A program made the translations under genes and the position numbers. The notes under the pieces were generated by a model. It was not told the DNA's origin, did not search any database, and worked only from the letters and a program-made list of their open reading frames with translations. From NCBI GenBank assembly GCA_019745575.1, contig JAIETA010000270.1:1-35754 (forward strand): DNA of 35,754 bases, read 5' to 3'. Every line of letters starts with the position of its first letter. Within the stretch, counting starts at the first letter, position 1. Source of the DNA: Reyranella sp. GTDB lineage: Bacteria; Pseudomonadota; Alphaproteobacteria; Reyranellales; Reyranellaceae. Shown in pieces: positions 1-6,684 of the stretch.

Positions 1-318
1 CGAGGGAACGGATGCCCGCGGCGCCGGTGGGGCGGCCGGCGCGCCCCACGGCTGGGCGGCGGGCGCGTTGGCGAGGAAACTCGACCCCGCCACCGGCGCG
101 GCGCCGGCCCTGGCTTCGAGCTCGGCGATGCGCTGCTGCGCGGCCTTCAGCGCCTGCTCCTGCACCAGCACGGTCTGCACCAGCAGGTAGGGTGCGGCCG
201 GCTGACGGGCGACCGACGCCGCGATCAGCGCCTCGGCCTCGGCCTCGCGCGGCTGGCTTTCGAACTGTTGCAGGCGGCCGAACAGGCCGGTGATGAGATC
301 GCGTTCCTGACTCTGCAT
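1..318 (-). CDS. DUF2076-family protein, N-terminal part (cut by window edge)
   Basis: Reading leftwards from the ATG at 318, an open frame runs off the window edge. The first ~75 residues resemble the DUF2076 family: a short opening MQSQERDLITGLF, an Arg-Leu-Gln helix, and the pattern YLLVQTVLVQEQAL followed by a helix ending AQQRIAELEA. After that comes an Ala/Pro-rich low-complexity stretch, also usual in this family, whose C-terminal half (outside the window) is Gly-rich. A good ribosome binding site, GGAGG, lies 7 bases before the ATG (326-330). The family function is unknown; members are sometimes described as periplasmic, but no signal peptide is visible here. Family assignment is from recalled sequence pattern. 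Confidence 0.8.
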   Translation of the reverse strand, partial: MQSQERDLITGLFGRLQQFESQPREAEAEALIAASVARQPAAPYLLVQTVLVQEQALKAAQQRIAELEARAGAAPVAGSSFLANAPAAQPWGAPAAPPAPRASVPS

Positions 319-399
319 AAAAATGCCTCCCGCCCCTGACCAGCTCGGCGGGGCGCCTCCAACGTGGTTGCCGCGCGAACGAGCGTCAAGGGTGCGTCG

Positions 400-1128
400 T
401 CAGCGCACCACGGCGGCGGTCTGACCGAACAGCACCTTGCGCTGCGCCTCCGTCTGAGCCCCCGGCTTCTGGCGCAGCTCGGCGCCGGCCGCCTTGCCCT
501 TGATCACGGCCGGGCGCTTGCCGACTTCCTGGAACCATCTCTGCAAATGCGGGAAGTCTTCCAGCTTCTGGCCGAAGTGCTTATAGCCCACGATCCACGG
601 CCAGATCGCCATGTCGGCGATGGAGTAGTCGCCGGCGACGAACGGGCGGGCGGCGAGGCGCTTGTTCAGCACGCCGAACAGACGGTTGACTTCGTTGCTG
701 TAGCGGGTTTGGCCGTAGGTGAGCTGCTCCGGAGGACTGAACTGCGGCGCATAGGTGTTGAAGTGGTTGGCCTGGCCGGCCATCGGACCGAGACCGCCCA
801 TCTGCCAGTTGAGCCACTGCAGTACCTCGTACTTGCCGCGCAGGTCCCTGGGCAGGAACCTGCCCGTCTTCTCGGCGAGATACTGCAGGATGGCACCCGA
901 CTCGAACACCGCGACCGGCGCCCCACTGCCCCCATCCTTTGCATCCGGAGGATCGTGGTCGACGATCGCCGGCATGCGGTTGTTGGGGCTGATCTTCAGG
1001 AACTCCGGCTTGAACTGGTCGCCCTCTCCGATGTTCACCGGCACCAGCCGGTAGGGCAGACCACATTCCTCCAGCATGATGGAAATCTTCCAGCCGTTGG
1101 GCGTCGGCCAGTAGTGCAGGTCGATCAT
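400..1128 (-). CDS. Glutathione S-transferase family protein, YfcG/Nu-class-like
   Basis: This 242-residue protein has the N-terminal thioredoxin-fold domain (about 1-90) and the all-helical C-terminal domain (about 100-220) of a glutathione S-transferase. The motif TPNGWKI near residue 10 and SPNNRMPAIVDHD near residue 50 are typical of the YfcG/YghU (Nu-class, Ure2-like) subgroup, which use a Thr-Asn pair rather than a catalytic Tyr or Ser and act as GSH-dependent disulfide reductases. FESGAILQYLAEKTG is the glutathione gamma-glutamyl binding segment. A helix-capping SIADMAIWPW motif is present in the C-terminal domain. The ATG at 1128 is preceded by GGGAGA. The gene faces away from the DUF1993 gene. 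Specific substrate cannot be read from the sequence. Confidence 0.92.
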   Translation of the reverse strand: MIDLHYWPTPNGWKISIMLEECGLPYRLVPVNIGEGDQFKPEFLKISPNNRMPAIVDHDPPDAKDGGSGAPVAVFESGAILQYLAEKTGRFLPRDLRGKYEVLQWLNWQMGGLGPMAGQANHFNTYAPQFSPPEQLTYGQTRYSNEVNRLFGVLNKRLAARPFVAGDYSIADMAIWPWIVGYKHFGQKLEDFPHLQRWFQEVGKRPAVIKGKAAGAELRQKPGAQTEAQRKVLFGQTAAVVR

Positions 1129-1230
1129 TTCGCCATCTCCCGCGCGGGATCGGATCGGCGCGGAGACTAGACCGGCCGCCGCATCGCGCGAAGCGTCGAA
1201 ATCCTAATGCCGGCATGAAGGAAGCGATGG

Positions 1231-1250
1231 CACGGCGTGACGGCGCCGTG
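1231..1250. repeat. Perfect inverted repeat in a divergent intergenic region
   Basis: CACGGCG - TGACGG - CGCCGTG forms a perfect 7-bp inverted repeat with a 6-base spacer, 30 bases upstream of the DUF1993 start and in the 151-bp gap shared with the divergent GST gene. It could be an operator or a small stem-loop in the leader. There is no T-run, so it is unlikely to be an intrinsic terminator. In GC-rich DNA such a repeat can occur by chance. Confidence 0.4.
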
Positions 1251-1279
1251 ACACTATCCGGCCAGGAGGAGCAACCACC

Positions 1280-1798
1280 ATGGCCATTTCACTTTACGAC
1301 CTCACCGTCCCCAACTTCCTGCAGATCGTAGGCGGCGTCGAAGGCTTCCTCGGCAAGGCTGCGGCCCATTTCAAGGACAAGGGCGCCAATGCCGACGAAA
1401 TCGTCGAGGCGCGGCTTGCGCCCGACATGCTGCCGTTCAAGTTCCAGATCCAGTCCGTCTGCCACCACTCGCTGGGGGCCATCCGCGGCGTCCAAGCCGG
1501 CCAGTTCGCGCCGGGTGGACCCTCCGCCGACAGCTTTTCGGGCCTGCAGAAGATCGTCGCCGAGACACGCGAGGCGCTGCAGAAGCTCAGCCCCGACGAA
1601 GTCAACGCCTGCCAGGGCAAGGATGTCGTTTTCAGCGTACGAGACATGAAGATGCCGTTCGTGGCCGAGACCTTCCTGCAATCGTTCTCGTTCCCGAACT
1701 TCTATTTCCACGCCGCCACCGCCTACGACATCCTGCGCTCGAAGGGCGTTCCTCTCGGCAAGCGCGACTTCCTGGGCCGGATGCGGATGAAAGGCTGA
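1280..1798 (+). CDS. DUF1993 domain-containing protein
   Basis: The 172-residue product matches the DUF1993 family over its whole length. It starts MAISLYDLTVPNFLQIV, has ARLAPDMLPFKFQIQSVCHHS in the middle (the His pair lies where DinB-like folds bind metal), and ends with FYFHAATAYDILRSKGVPLGKRDFLG, the most conserved block of the family. DUF1993 proteins are about 170 residues and are thought to be DinB-like four-helix bundles; their reaction is unknown. A strong AGGAGG ribosome binding site (1265-1270) supports the start. The next gene, a racemase-family enzyme, begins 13 bases after the stop and is probably co-transcribed. Confidence 0.9.
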   Translation: MAISLYDLTVPNFLQIVGGVEGFLGKAAAHFKDKGANADEIVEARLAPDMLPFKFQIQSVCHHSLGAIRGVQAGQFAPGGPSADSFSGLQKIVAETREALQKLSPDEVNACQGKDVVFSVRDMKMPFVAETFLQSFSFPNFYFHAATAYDILRSKGVPLGKRDFLGRMRMKG

Positions 1799-1811
1799 CG
1801 GCCCGGCGCCC

Positions 1812-2528
1812 ATGCCTCGCCACATCGGCATCGTGGCCTGCTCCGCCGAAGGAGCCGCCCTCTGCTACCGGACGATCTGCGTCGAGGGCGCGGGGCTGCT
1901 GGGCCCGCACGCGCATCCCGAAGTCTCCATGCACACGCCGTCGCTCGCCGACTATATGGCACACATCTATCGAGGTGACTGGCCAGGTGTCGGCGAGCTG
2001 ATGCTGGCCTCCGCCGGCAAGCTCGCGAAAATGGGCGCCGACTTCCTGATCTGCCCCGACAACACCATCCACCAGGCGCTGCCCTACGTGGTACCGCGCT
2101 CGCCGCTTCCCTGGCTGCATATTGCGGAGGTCGCCGCCCAGCACGCCGTCGAACGCGGCTTCCGCACCGTCGGCCTCACCGGAGCGCGCTGGCTGGTCGA
2201 CAGCGAGGTCTATCCGGAGAAGCTCGCCGCCCGGGGGATAAAGTACGTGCGGCCCAGTCTGGCCGAACGCGACGAATGCAACCGCATCATCATGGACGAG
2301 CTGGTCTGCAGCACCTTCAAGCCGGAGTCGATCGCCTACTTCCAGCAGGTGATCGCGCGGATGAAGGACCAGGGCTGTGACGCCGTCGTGCTGGGCTGCA
2401 CCGAGCTTCCGCTGATCCTCGGCGACGCGAACTCGCCCCTGCCGACGCTCGACTCCACGCGCCTGCTCGCCCGGGCGGCGCTCAGGCGTGCGACCGAGGG
2501 ATCGTCGACGTCTACCGGAGCCGACTAG
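1812..2528 (+). CDS. Aspartate/glutamate racemase family protein
   Basis: The 238-residue protein has the two-cysteine architecture of PLP-independent amino acid racemases. The first Cys lies in the motif FLICPDNT (about residue 78) with the following Asn and Thr, and the second in VLGCTELPL (about residue 196), a signature of the aspartate/glutamate racemase family. Both catalytic cysteines are therefore present and the enzyme is probably active, either as a racemase (aspartate, glutamate) or as a decarboxylase/isomerase of the same fold such as a maleate isomerase relative. The GCTE form with CPDNT favours the YgeA/RacX-like racemase group. It follows the DUF1993 gene by 13 bases. Substrate is inferred only from family. 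Confidence 0.9.
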   Translation: MPRHIGIVACSAEGAALCYRTICVEGAGLLGPHAHPEVSMHTPSLADYMAHIYRGDWPGVGELMLASAGKLAKMGADFLICPDNTIHQALPYVVPRSPLPWLHIAEVAAQHAVERGFRTVGLTGARWLVDSEVYPEKLAARGIKYVRPSLAERDECNRIIMDELVCSTFKPESIAYFQQVIARMKDQGCDAVVLGCTELPLILGDANSPLPTLDSTRLLARAALRRATEGSSTSTGAD

Positions 2529-2557
2529 GCGCCTGCGCGTGGTGCATGCTTCCTGAG

Positions 2558-3160
2558 TTAGCGGACGGCGCTTCCAAATTTCATGTCGACATCCTGAACC
2601 AGAGACACAAAGCGCTGACAGTCCGGGTGATCGCCCCAAAGCCCGCAGATCGCCTCGGCTCGCTCGCGGGTTTCGGCCAGCAGGAGATCGAGATAGAGGC
2701 CGCCATCGAAGGCGACGAAGTGCTGGGCGACCCATCCCGGCTGATGCGAGAGATAACCGTCGACGGCCTTTGCGTGAGCTGCTCGCGCCTCCACCTCAGA
2801 CACGCCCGGTCGAAGTCGGAAGAAACCCACTTCCATCCCAAGGCAAGAACCACTTGCAGCTGGAGCTGACGCCCACTGCGCGCGGTAGTAGCCCATCGTC
2901 GTCAGCTTCGCCACGCTGGCGGTGAATGATGCGAAATCAGGATGCGAACCGACGGCCTGGGCCGCCGCCGTGGCGGCCTCCGACGAAGCCCAAGTGACAA
3001 TATCGGCGCGGTCGCTCGCATCGTCGGTGCCAACGAGCGGCAGGAAACTCATGAACCCCGGCAGCTCTCTGACCTTTGACAGGATGGCGGCACGGGCGGC
3101 GTCAGCCGCTTCAGTGCTGGTCGACGAGTAGACTACGACTTCGTAGATCGGCTGTTGCAT
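2558..3160 (-). CDS. ABM-like (dimeric alpha/beta barrel) protein, target of adjacent WYL regulator
   Basis: I place the start at the ATG at 3160 (MQQPIYEVVVY), which has GGGAG 8 bases upstream. A frame continuing to 3238 would run through the operator region. The 200-residue product looks like two ferredoxin-like halves. The first ~95 residues (VVVYSS, then FMSFLPLVGTDD, then a helix with HPDFASF) resemble an antibiotic-biosynthesis-monooxygenase/EthD-type domain. The second half repeats the pattern (FFRLRPG, PGWVAQHF, HPDCQRFVSLV). Such small barrels often act on reactive or aromatic compounds, but no catalytic residue is obvious. It is transcribed away from a WYL-domain regulator, with a shared 88-bp promoter region containing a perfect inverted repeat. 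Confidence 0.8.
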   Translation of the reverse strand: MQQPIYEVVVYSSTSTEAADAARAAILSKVRELPGFMSFLPLVGTDDASDRADIVTWASSEAATAAAQAVGSHPDFASFTASVAKLTTMGYYRAQWASAPAASGSCLGMEVGFFRLRPGVSEVEARAAHAKAVDGYLSHQPGWVAQHFVAFDGGLYLDLLLAETRERAEAICGLWGDHPDCQRFVSLVQDVDMKFGSAVR

Positions 3161-3207
3161 CGCGTGAGCTCCCTTCGCATTCAGTGCACTGGAGATAGCA
3201 TTTTGAC

Positions 3208-3226
3208 CCTGACACCCACTGTCAGG
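3208..3226. promoter_or_regulatory. Candidate operator of the WYL regulator
   Basis: CCTGACA - CCCAC - TGTCAGG is a perfect 7-bp inverted repeat with a 5-base spacer. It lies in the 88-bp gap between the ABM-like gene (-) and the YafY/WYL-type regulator gene (+), 22 bases upstream of the latter's start. A -35-like TTGACC (3203-3208) abuts its left arm. The core TGACA...TGTCA is the type of site I would expect for this regulator class. Autoregulation and control of the divergent gene are inferred from position. Confidence 0.7.
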
Positions 3227-3248
3227 ATCGAATAACAATGTCCGGGCA

Positions 3249-3944
3249 ATGAAAGCCGTGCGTCTCTTCAGGTTGCTCGATTGTCTCAGGACAGCCCGCG
3301 AGCCACTCGCAGCCCATGTGCTGGCAGCGGACCTCGGCGTGTCCGAACGGACAATCTACCGGGACATGGTGACGCTACAGGCGATTGGCGCCCCCGTTCG
3401 CGGCGAGGCTGGCATCGGGTACCAGCTTGAGCCGGACTTCTTCCTGCCGCCGCTTCAGTTCGACGCCGACGAGTTGGACGCGATACGGATCGGGCTCAGG
3501 CTCGCCGGTGCGCGCGGCGACACCGCGCTTGCCAAGGCGGCCGGGCGCGCCATCGGCAAGATCGCGGCAGTGCTGAAGGATGGAAAAGGAGACGCTTTTG
3601 CCGATGCACCCTGGCGCGCGGTTTCCCGCTTGCCGGGCGACCCGTCAGGCTGGATGACGCATCTGGCGTCCCTGCGAAAAGCCATCCGAGAACATCAGCT
3701 TCTGCGAGTGGGGTATCTCGATCTCTCCGGCCATCATGGTGAACGGACCTGCCGACCGCTCGGCCTCACCGCGTTCGATGGTTCCTGGCTGCTGACGGTC
3801 TGGTGCGAATTGCGGAACGACTTCCGTAACTTGCGCGTTGACCGAATCGGTCTACTCGAAACGACAGGAAGGGTTTTTAAATCCGAGCTCGGCAAGCGAT
3901 TCGACGACTACCTTCGTCGTCTTCCCACCGACGCTCAACCCTAA
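3249..3944 (+). CDS. YafY-type transcriptional regulator (HTH + WYL domain)
   Basis: The 231-residue protein has an N-terminal winged helix-turn-helix of the DeoR/HTH_11 type (residues ~5-60; motif AADLGVSERTIYRDMVTLQAIGAPV) followed by a WYL-type ligand-sensing domain. In the latter, LLRVGYLDLSG and ERTCRPLGLTAFDGSWLLTVW match the WYL domain fold, and NLRVDRIG is the typical closing motif. Regulators of this type usually control a divergent neighbour, here the ABM-like gene, in response to a small ligand. The start ATG at 3249 gives the expected MKAVRLFRLLDCL opening. Length is normal for the family. The ligand is unknown. Confidence 0.93.
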   Translation: MKAVRLFRLLDCLRTAREPLAAHVLAADLGVSERTIYRDMVTLQAIGAPVRGEAGIGYQLEPDFFLPPLQFDADELDAIRIGLRLAGARGDTALAKAAGRAIGKIAAVLKDGKGDAFADAPWRAVSRLPGDPSGWMTHLASLRKAIREHQLLRVGYLDLSGHHGERTCRPLGLTAFDGSWLLTVWCELRNDFRNLRVDRIGLLETTGRVFKSELGKRFDDYLRRLPTDAQP

Positions 3945-3963
3945 GGCCCGAACATTTCAGGCC
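3945..3963 (+). repeat. Weak stem-loop just after the WYL regulator gene
   Basis: GGCC-C-GAA-CAT-TTC-A-GGCC starts at the base after the stop codon and can fold with seven pairs and one mismatch around a 3-base loop. No T-run follows, so it may at most be a weak transcription-ending or mRNA 3'-end structure. It sits in the longest gene-free stretch of the window (3945-4110), which otherwise shows nothing recognisable. Confidence 0.3.
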
Positions 3964-4110
3964 AGATCTCGCCAGGCTCGCAATCTAGTCAGACGAATCT
4001 TCCGCAGCATCAAGCAGTGTCGGCGCATCCCATGCTCGCGCAGGCGGCGCTGAAGCATGTGGCCGAGGGACCTTCCAAGCCGGCAGTGGCGGCCTGGTCA
4101 CCCGCGATCG

Positions 4111-5400
4111 TCAGTTCACCATCGCCTGATAGACGAGGTCGCGCATCAGGTAGCGGTAGCGCAGGCGGGCCGCCGGCGACTGCATCATGTAGACGACGTA
4201 CAGGCGCTCCTTCGGGTCGTGCCAGAAGTAGGTGCCGTAGGCGCCGCCCCAGTAGTGGTCGCCGGGCGTGCCCGGCAGCGGGTTGCGGCCGACCTCGGTG
4301 CGCACCGCGAAGCCCAGGCCAAAACCCTGGCCCATGCGGGCGCTGGGTTCCAGCGCCTCGAAGCGGAACATGTCGGCGCCCATCCTGATATCGGGCGGCA
4401 GCGCGTCGGCGGTCATCAGATCGATGGTCTTGCGCGAGATCAGCCGCACGCCGTCGAGCTGGCCGCCGTTGGCGAACATTTGCAGGAAACGCGCGTAGTC
4501 AGCCGCCGTGGAAACCATGCCGCCGCCGCCCGACCGCCAGGTGAACTTCTCGGTGATGTCGGGAATGGCCGGCACCTCGTTCTTCGGTCCCTCCTTCATC
4601 GCCTTGGCACCACGCGCCTTCTTGTCGGCCGAAACCTCGAAGGCGGTGTCGCCCATTTTTAGCGGCTTGGTGATGCGCTCCTCGATAAAGCGGTCGAGCG
4701 GCATGCCCGAGACCACCTCGACGACGCGGCCCAGCAGGTCGGTCGACATGGAATACTCCCAGGTCGTGCCCGGCTGGTAGAGCAACGCGAGCTTGGCCAG
4801 CTTGTCGGCCATCTCGGCGTTGGTCTGACCGCGATCGTTCACCTTCATGTCGAGGTAGGACTGCTTCACCGGATTGGCGCCCGCCGCGCCGTAGGTCAGG
4901 CCTGATGTGTGCCGCATCAGGTCCTGCACCGTCATCGGCCGGGTCTGCGGCTCGAGTGCGATCTCGACCGTGCCATCGTCCTTCTTCTTCGGCACCGCGA
5001 CCTTGGTCTCGGCAAAAGCCGGAATGAATCGGGACACCGGATCCTGCAGGGTGAGCTTGCCCTCCTCCATCAGGATCATCGCCGCCACGGTGACGATCGG
5101 CTTGGTCATGGAGGCGATGCGAAAAATGGTGTCGTTGGTCATCGGCACCTTGGCGTCCTTGTCGCGGAAGCCGTAAGACTCGAACAGGACGATCTTGCCG
5201 TTGCGCACGATCAGCACCACGGCGCCCGGCAGCTCGTTGTTCTTCACGCCGTCGTTCAGCCGGTCGCTGAGCGTCTTGAGCCGGGTCGACAGGAAGCCGA
5301 CCTCCTCCGGCGTCTGGACCTTGGGGATGCCCTGCGCGACCGCCGGCAGCGCAGTCCCGATCAGCAGCGCCGCCGCAGCGGCCAGACGCAATGTCGACAT
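4111..5400 (-). CDS. Exported serine hydrolase, class C beta-lactamase fold
   Basis: The start chosen is the ATG at 5400 (429 residues), with GGGAGGA 7 bases upstream; an upstream ATG at 5430 lacks this. Residues 1-23 form a signal peptide ending AVAQ, so the protein is probably periplasmic. The catalytic Ser-x-x-Lys is S97-M-T-K100, and the Tyr of the second motif is Y216 in WEYSMST (YSM rather than the YxN of true AmpC enzymes). HYWGGAYG near residue 385 takes the place of the KTG motif. This combination is typical of family VIII carboxylesterases and EstB-like serine hydrolases rather than resistance enzymes. The next gene upstream on the same strand ends at 5485, but a terminator-like hairpin separates the two. 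Confidence 0.9.
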   Translation of the reverse strand: MSTLRLAAAAALLIGTALPAVAQGIPKVQTPEEVGFLSTRLKTLSDRLNDGVKNNELPGAVVLIVRNGKIVLFESYGFRDKDAKVPMTNDTIFRIASMTKPIVTVAAMILMEEGKLTLQDPVSRFIPAFAETKVAVPKKKDDGTVEIALEPQTRPMTVQDLMRHTSGLTYGAAGANPVKQSYLDMKVNDRGQTNAEMADKLAKLALLYQPGTTWEYSMSTDLLGRVVEVVSGMPLDRFIEERITKPLKMGDTAFEVSADKKARGAKAMKEGPKNEVPAIPDITEKFTWRSGGGGMVSTAADYARFLQMFANGGQLDGVRLISRKTIDLMTADALPPDIRMGADMFRFEALEPSARMGQGFGLGFAVRTEVGRNPLPGTPGDHYWGGAYGTYFWHDPKERLYVVYMMQSPAARLRYRYLMRDLVYQAMVN

Positions 5401-5434
5401 TCGTTTCCTCCCGGTTTCCCGGCCCATCAAAGCA

Positions 5435-5462
5435 AAACGCCCCCGCTTGCGCGAGGGCGTTT
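5435..5462 (-). terminator. Rho-independent terminator after the cyclase-family gene
   Basis: Read on the minus strand just after the cyclase-family stop (5485), AAACGCCC (5462-5455) pairs with GGGCGTTT (5442-5435). A GC-rich inner stem lies between them, and TTTTGCTTT follows immediately. A GC stem followed by a T-rich tail is the standard intrinsic terminator layout. It would separate the cyclase transcript from the serine hydrolase gene downstream. Confidence 0.72.
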
Positions 5463-5484
5463 GCCGGCGCGAGCCGCCGTGCGG

Positions 5485-6570
5485 TCAGGTGACGGCGATC
5501 GGGCCGCCGTTGGATCCCGTGGCGCCCTTGATCGGCGCCGGCGAGAAGATGTAGGCGAACTGGTACTTGCGGTCGGCGATCAGGTCGTCGAACACCAGAT
5601 TCTCGTGGTTGAAGATGCCATGCTTGGTGATCAGCTCGCCATGCACCGGGAAGGCCAAGTTCTTGTCCGGATTGGGCACCACTTCGGTCGCCCAGCAGTC
5701 GCCGCCGGTCAGGCACACGCCCTTGTCGACGCACCATTTGGCGACTTCTAGGCCGATACCGGGCTCGCCGCCGTTGTACTTGTCGTTGTTCTTCATCCAG
5801 AGCTTGCCCCAGCCGGTGTTGAAGAACACCGCGTCGCCTTCCTTGACGTCGGCCTCCTGCATGTTCTGCTTCTGCAGGGCGGCGCGCAGGTCGGCCACCT
5901 TGATCTCCTCGCCGGCCTCCAGCATGCGGCCCTTCAGCGCCTCGATGTCGAACAGGTGGCCGCGCGTGAAGAACGGCTTCACGTGCTCCATGCCGAGCTT
6001 CTTCATGCCATAGGGCCCGGCGATTTCGAGTTCCGTCAATCCGTTGTACCAGCGCATCTCGTTCATATCGCCGTCCTTGCCCATCTGGATGCCGATATGG
6101 GCGAGGCCGTCGAACTGCGTGCCGGTCTGGCCGATCTCGGTGGCCAGGAACTCGTCGTGATAGATCAGCTTGTTGGCGCCGAACGGCCCGCCGGTCGGCG
6201 TGCCGGGAATGCGGAGCGTGAAGGCGCGCTCGCCGAACTTGGGCATGGCCGCCTCGTAGACCCGGCCGATGCGGTAGATCTTGCCGTCCTTGATGAGCTT
6301 GGCGGCGTCGAGCACCTTGGCCGGCGTGATCCAGTTCGAGGCGCCGGCCTGGTCGTCCTTGCCCCACCGCGGATGCGGCCACCATGGCTTGTCGGAGAGC
6401 GCGGGCGTTTGGGCCACCTGCTGCTGGGCATGCGCCACGCCGGCCGCCAGCGCGCCCGCCGCGACCGCGCCGCCGACCAGCCCGGCGGTCAGGAACGTGC
6501 GCCGCTCCTCGTCGACGACGTCGGCGGACTTCTTGAGGTCTTCTTTGTCCTGCAGATATCTCGAGTCCAT
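5485..6570 (-). CDS. Tat-exported cyclase-family (kynurenine-formamidase-like) protein
   Basis: The ATG at 6570 follows an excellent AAGGAGG site, giving 361 residues. A twin-arginine signal is visible (R23-R24-T-F-L, then a hydrophobic Gly/Ala stretch ending AHAQ near residue 48) with an unusually long n-region, so the protein should be exported folded. The mature part matches the bacterial cyclase family (PF04199), whose members hydrolyse amides such as formylkynurenine or isatin with a divalent metal. The usual HxGTHxDxPxH metal motif reads Q148-T-G-T-Q152-F-D154-G-L-A-H158 here: two His are Gln, while Asp and the last His are kept. I recall a GTQFDG-type branch of the family, so this may be normal for that branch. 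Substrate unknown. Confidence 0.88.
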   Translation of the reverse strand: MDSRYLQDKEDLKKSADVVDEERRTFLTAGLVGGAVAAGALAAGVAHAQQQVAQTPALSDKPWWPHPRWGKDDQAGASNWITPAKVLDAAKLIKDGKIYRIGRVYEAAMPKFGERAFTLRIPGTPTGGPFGANKLIYHDEFLATEIGQTGTQFDGLAHIGIQMGKDGDMNEMRWYNGLTELEIAGPYGMKKLGMEHVKPFFTRGHLFDIEALKGRMLEAGEEIKVADLRAALQKQNMQEADVKEGDAVFFNTGWGKLWMKNNDKYNGGEPGIGLEVAKWCVDKGVCLTGGDCWATEVVPNPDKNLAFPVHGELITKHGIFNHENLVFDDLIADRKYQFAYIFSPAPIKGATGSNGGPIAVT

Positions 6571-6644
6571 GGACGTTCCTCCTTTTCTTGGTTGACCGGG
6601 AAAGCGTCCTGCTGCCGCGCGCAAGCGTCAAGCGGAAGTGGCGG

Positions 6645-6659
6645 TGTTACGTTGTTACA
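6645..6659. promoter_or_regulatory. Operator-like imperfect palindrome upstream of the CobW-family gene
   Basis: TGTTAC-GTT-GTTACA has five of seven pairs matching around its centre. It lies 26 bases upstream of the GTPase start in the divergent region shared with the cyclase gene. By eye it matches about 10 of 15 positions of the Zur-box pattern TGTTATAATATAACA that I recall. COG0523 GTPases are often zinc-regulated, so a Zur site is plausible but unproven. It also reads as a direct repeat GTTAC-GTT-GTTAC. Confidence 0.4.
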
Positions 6660-6684
6660 TATGCGTTCGTGGTAGGCTCGACAC

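Noticed and set aside
4111-5400. Beta-lactam resistance gene
   Set aside because: The Ser-x-x-Lys is present, but the Tyr motif is YSM and the KTG motif is replaced by a WGG-type segment, which fits esterase-like serine hydrolases better than AmpC.
4499-6631. A long open frame (about 710 codons) on the minus strand across two genes
   Set aside because: It runs in another frame through the serine hydrolase and cyclase genes, is Arg/Gly/Ala-rich without any motif, and crosses a terminator. It is a by-product of GC-rich codon use.
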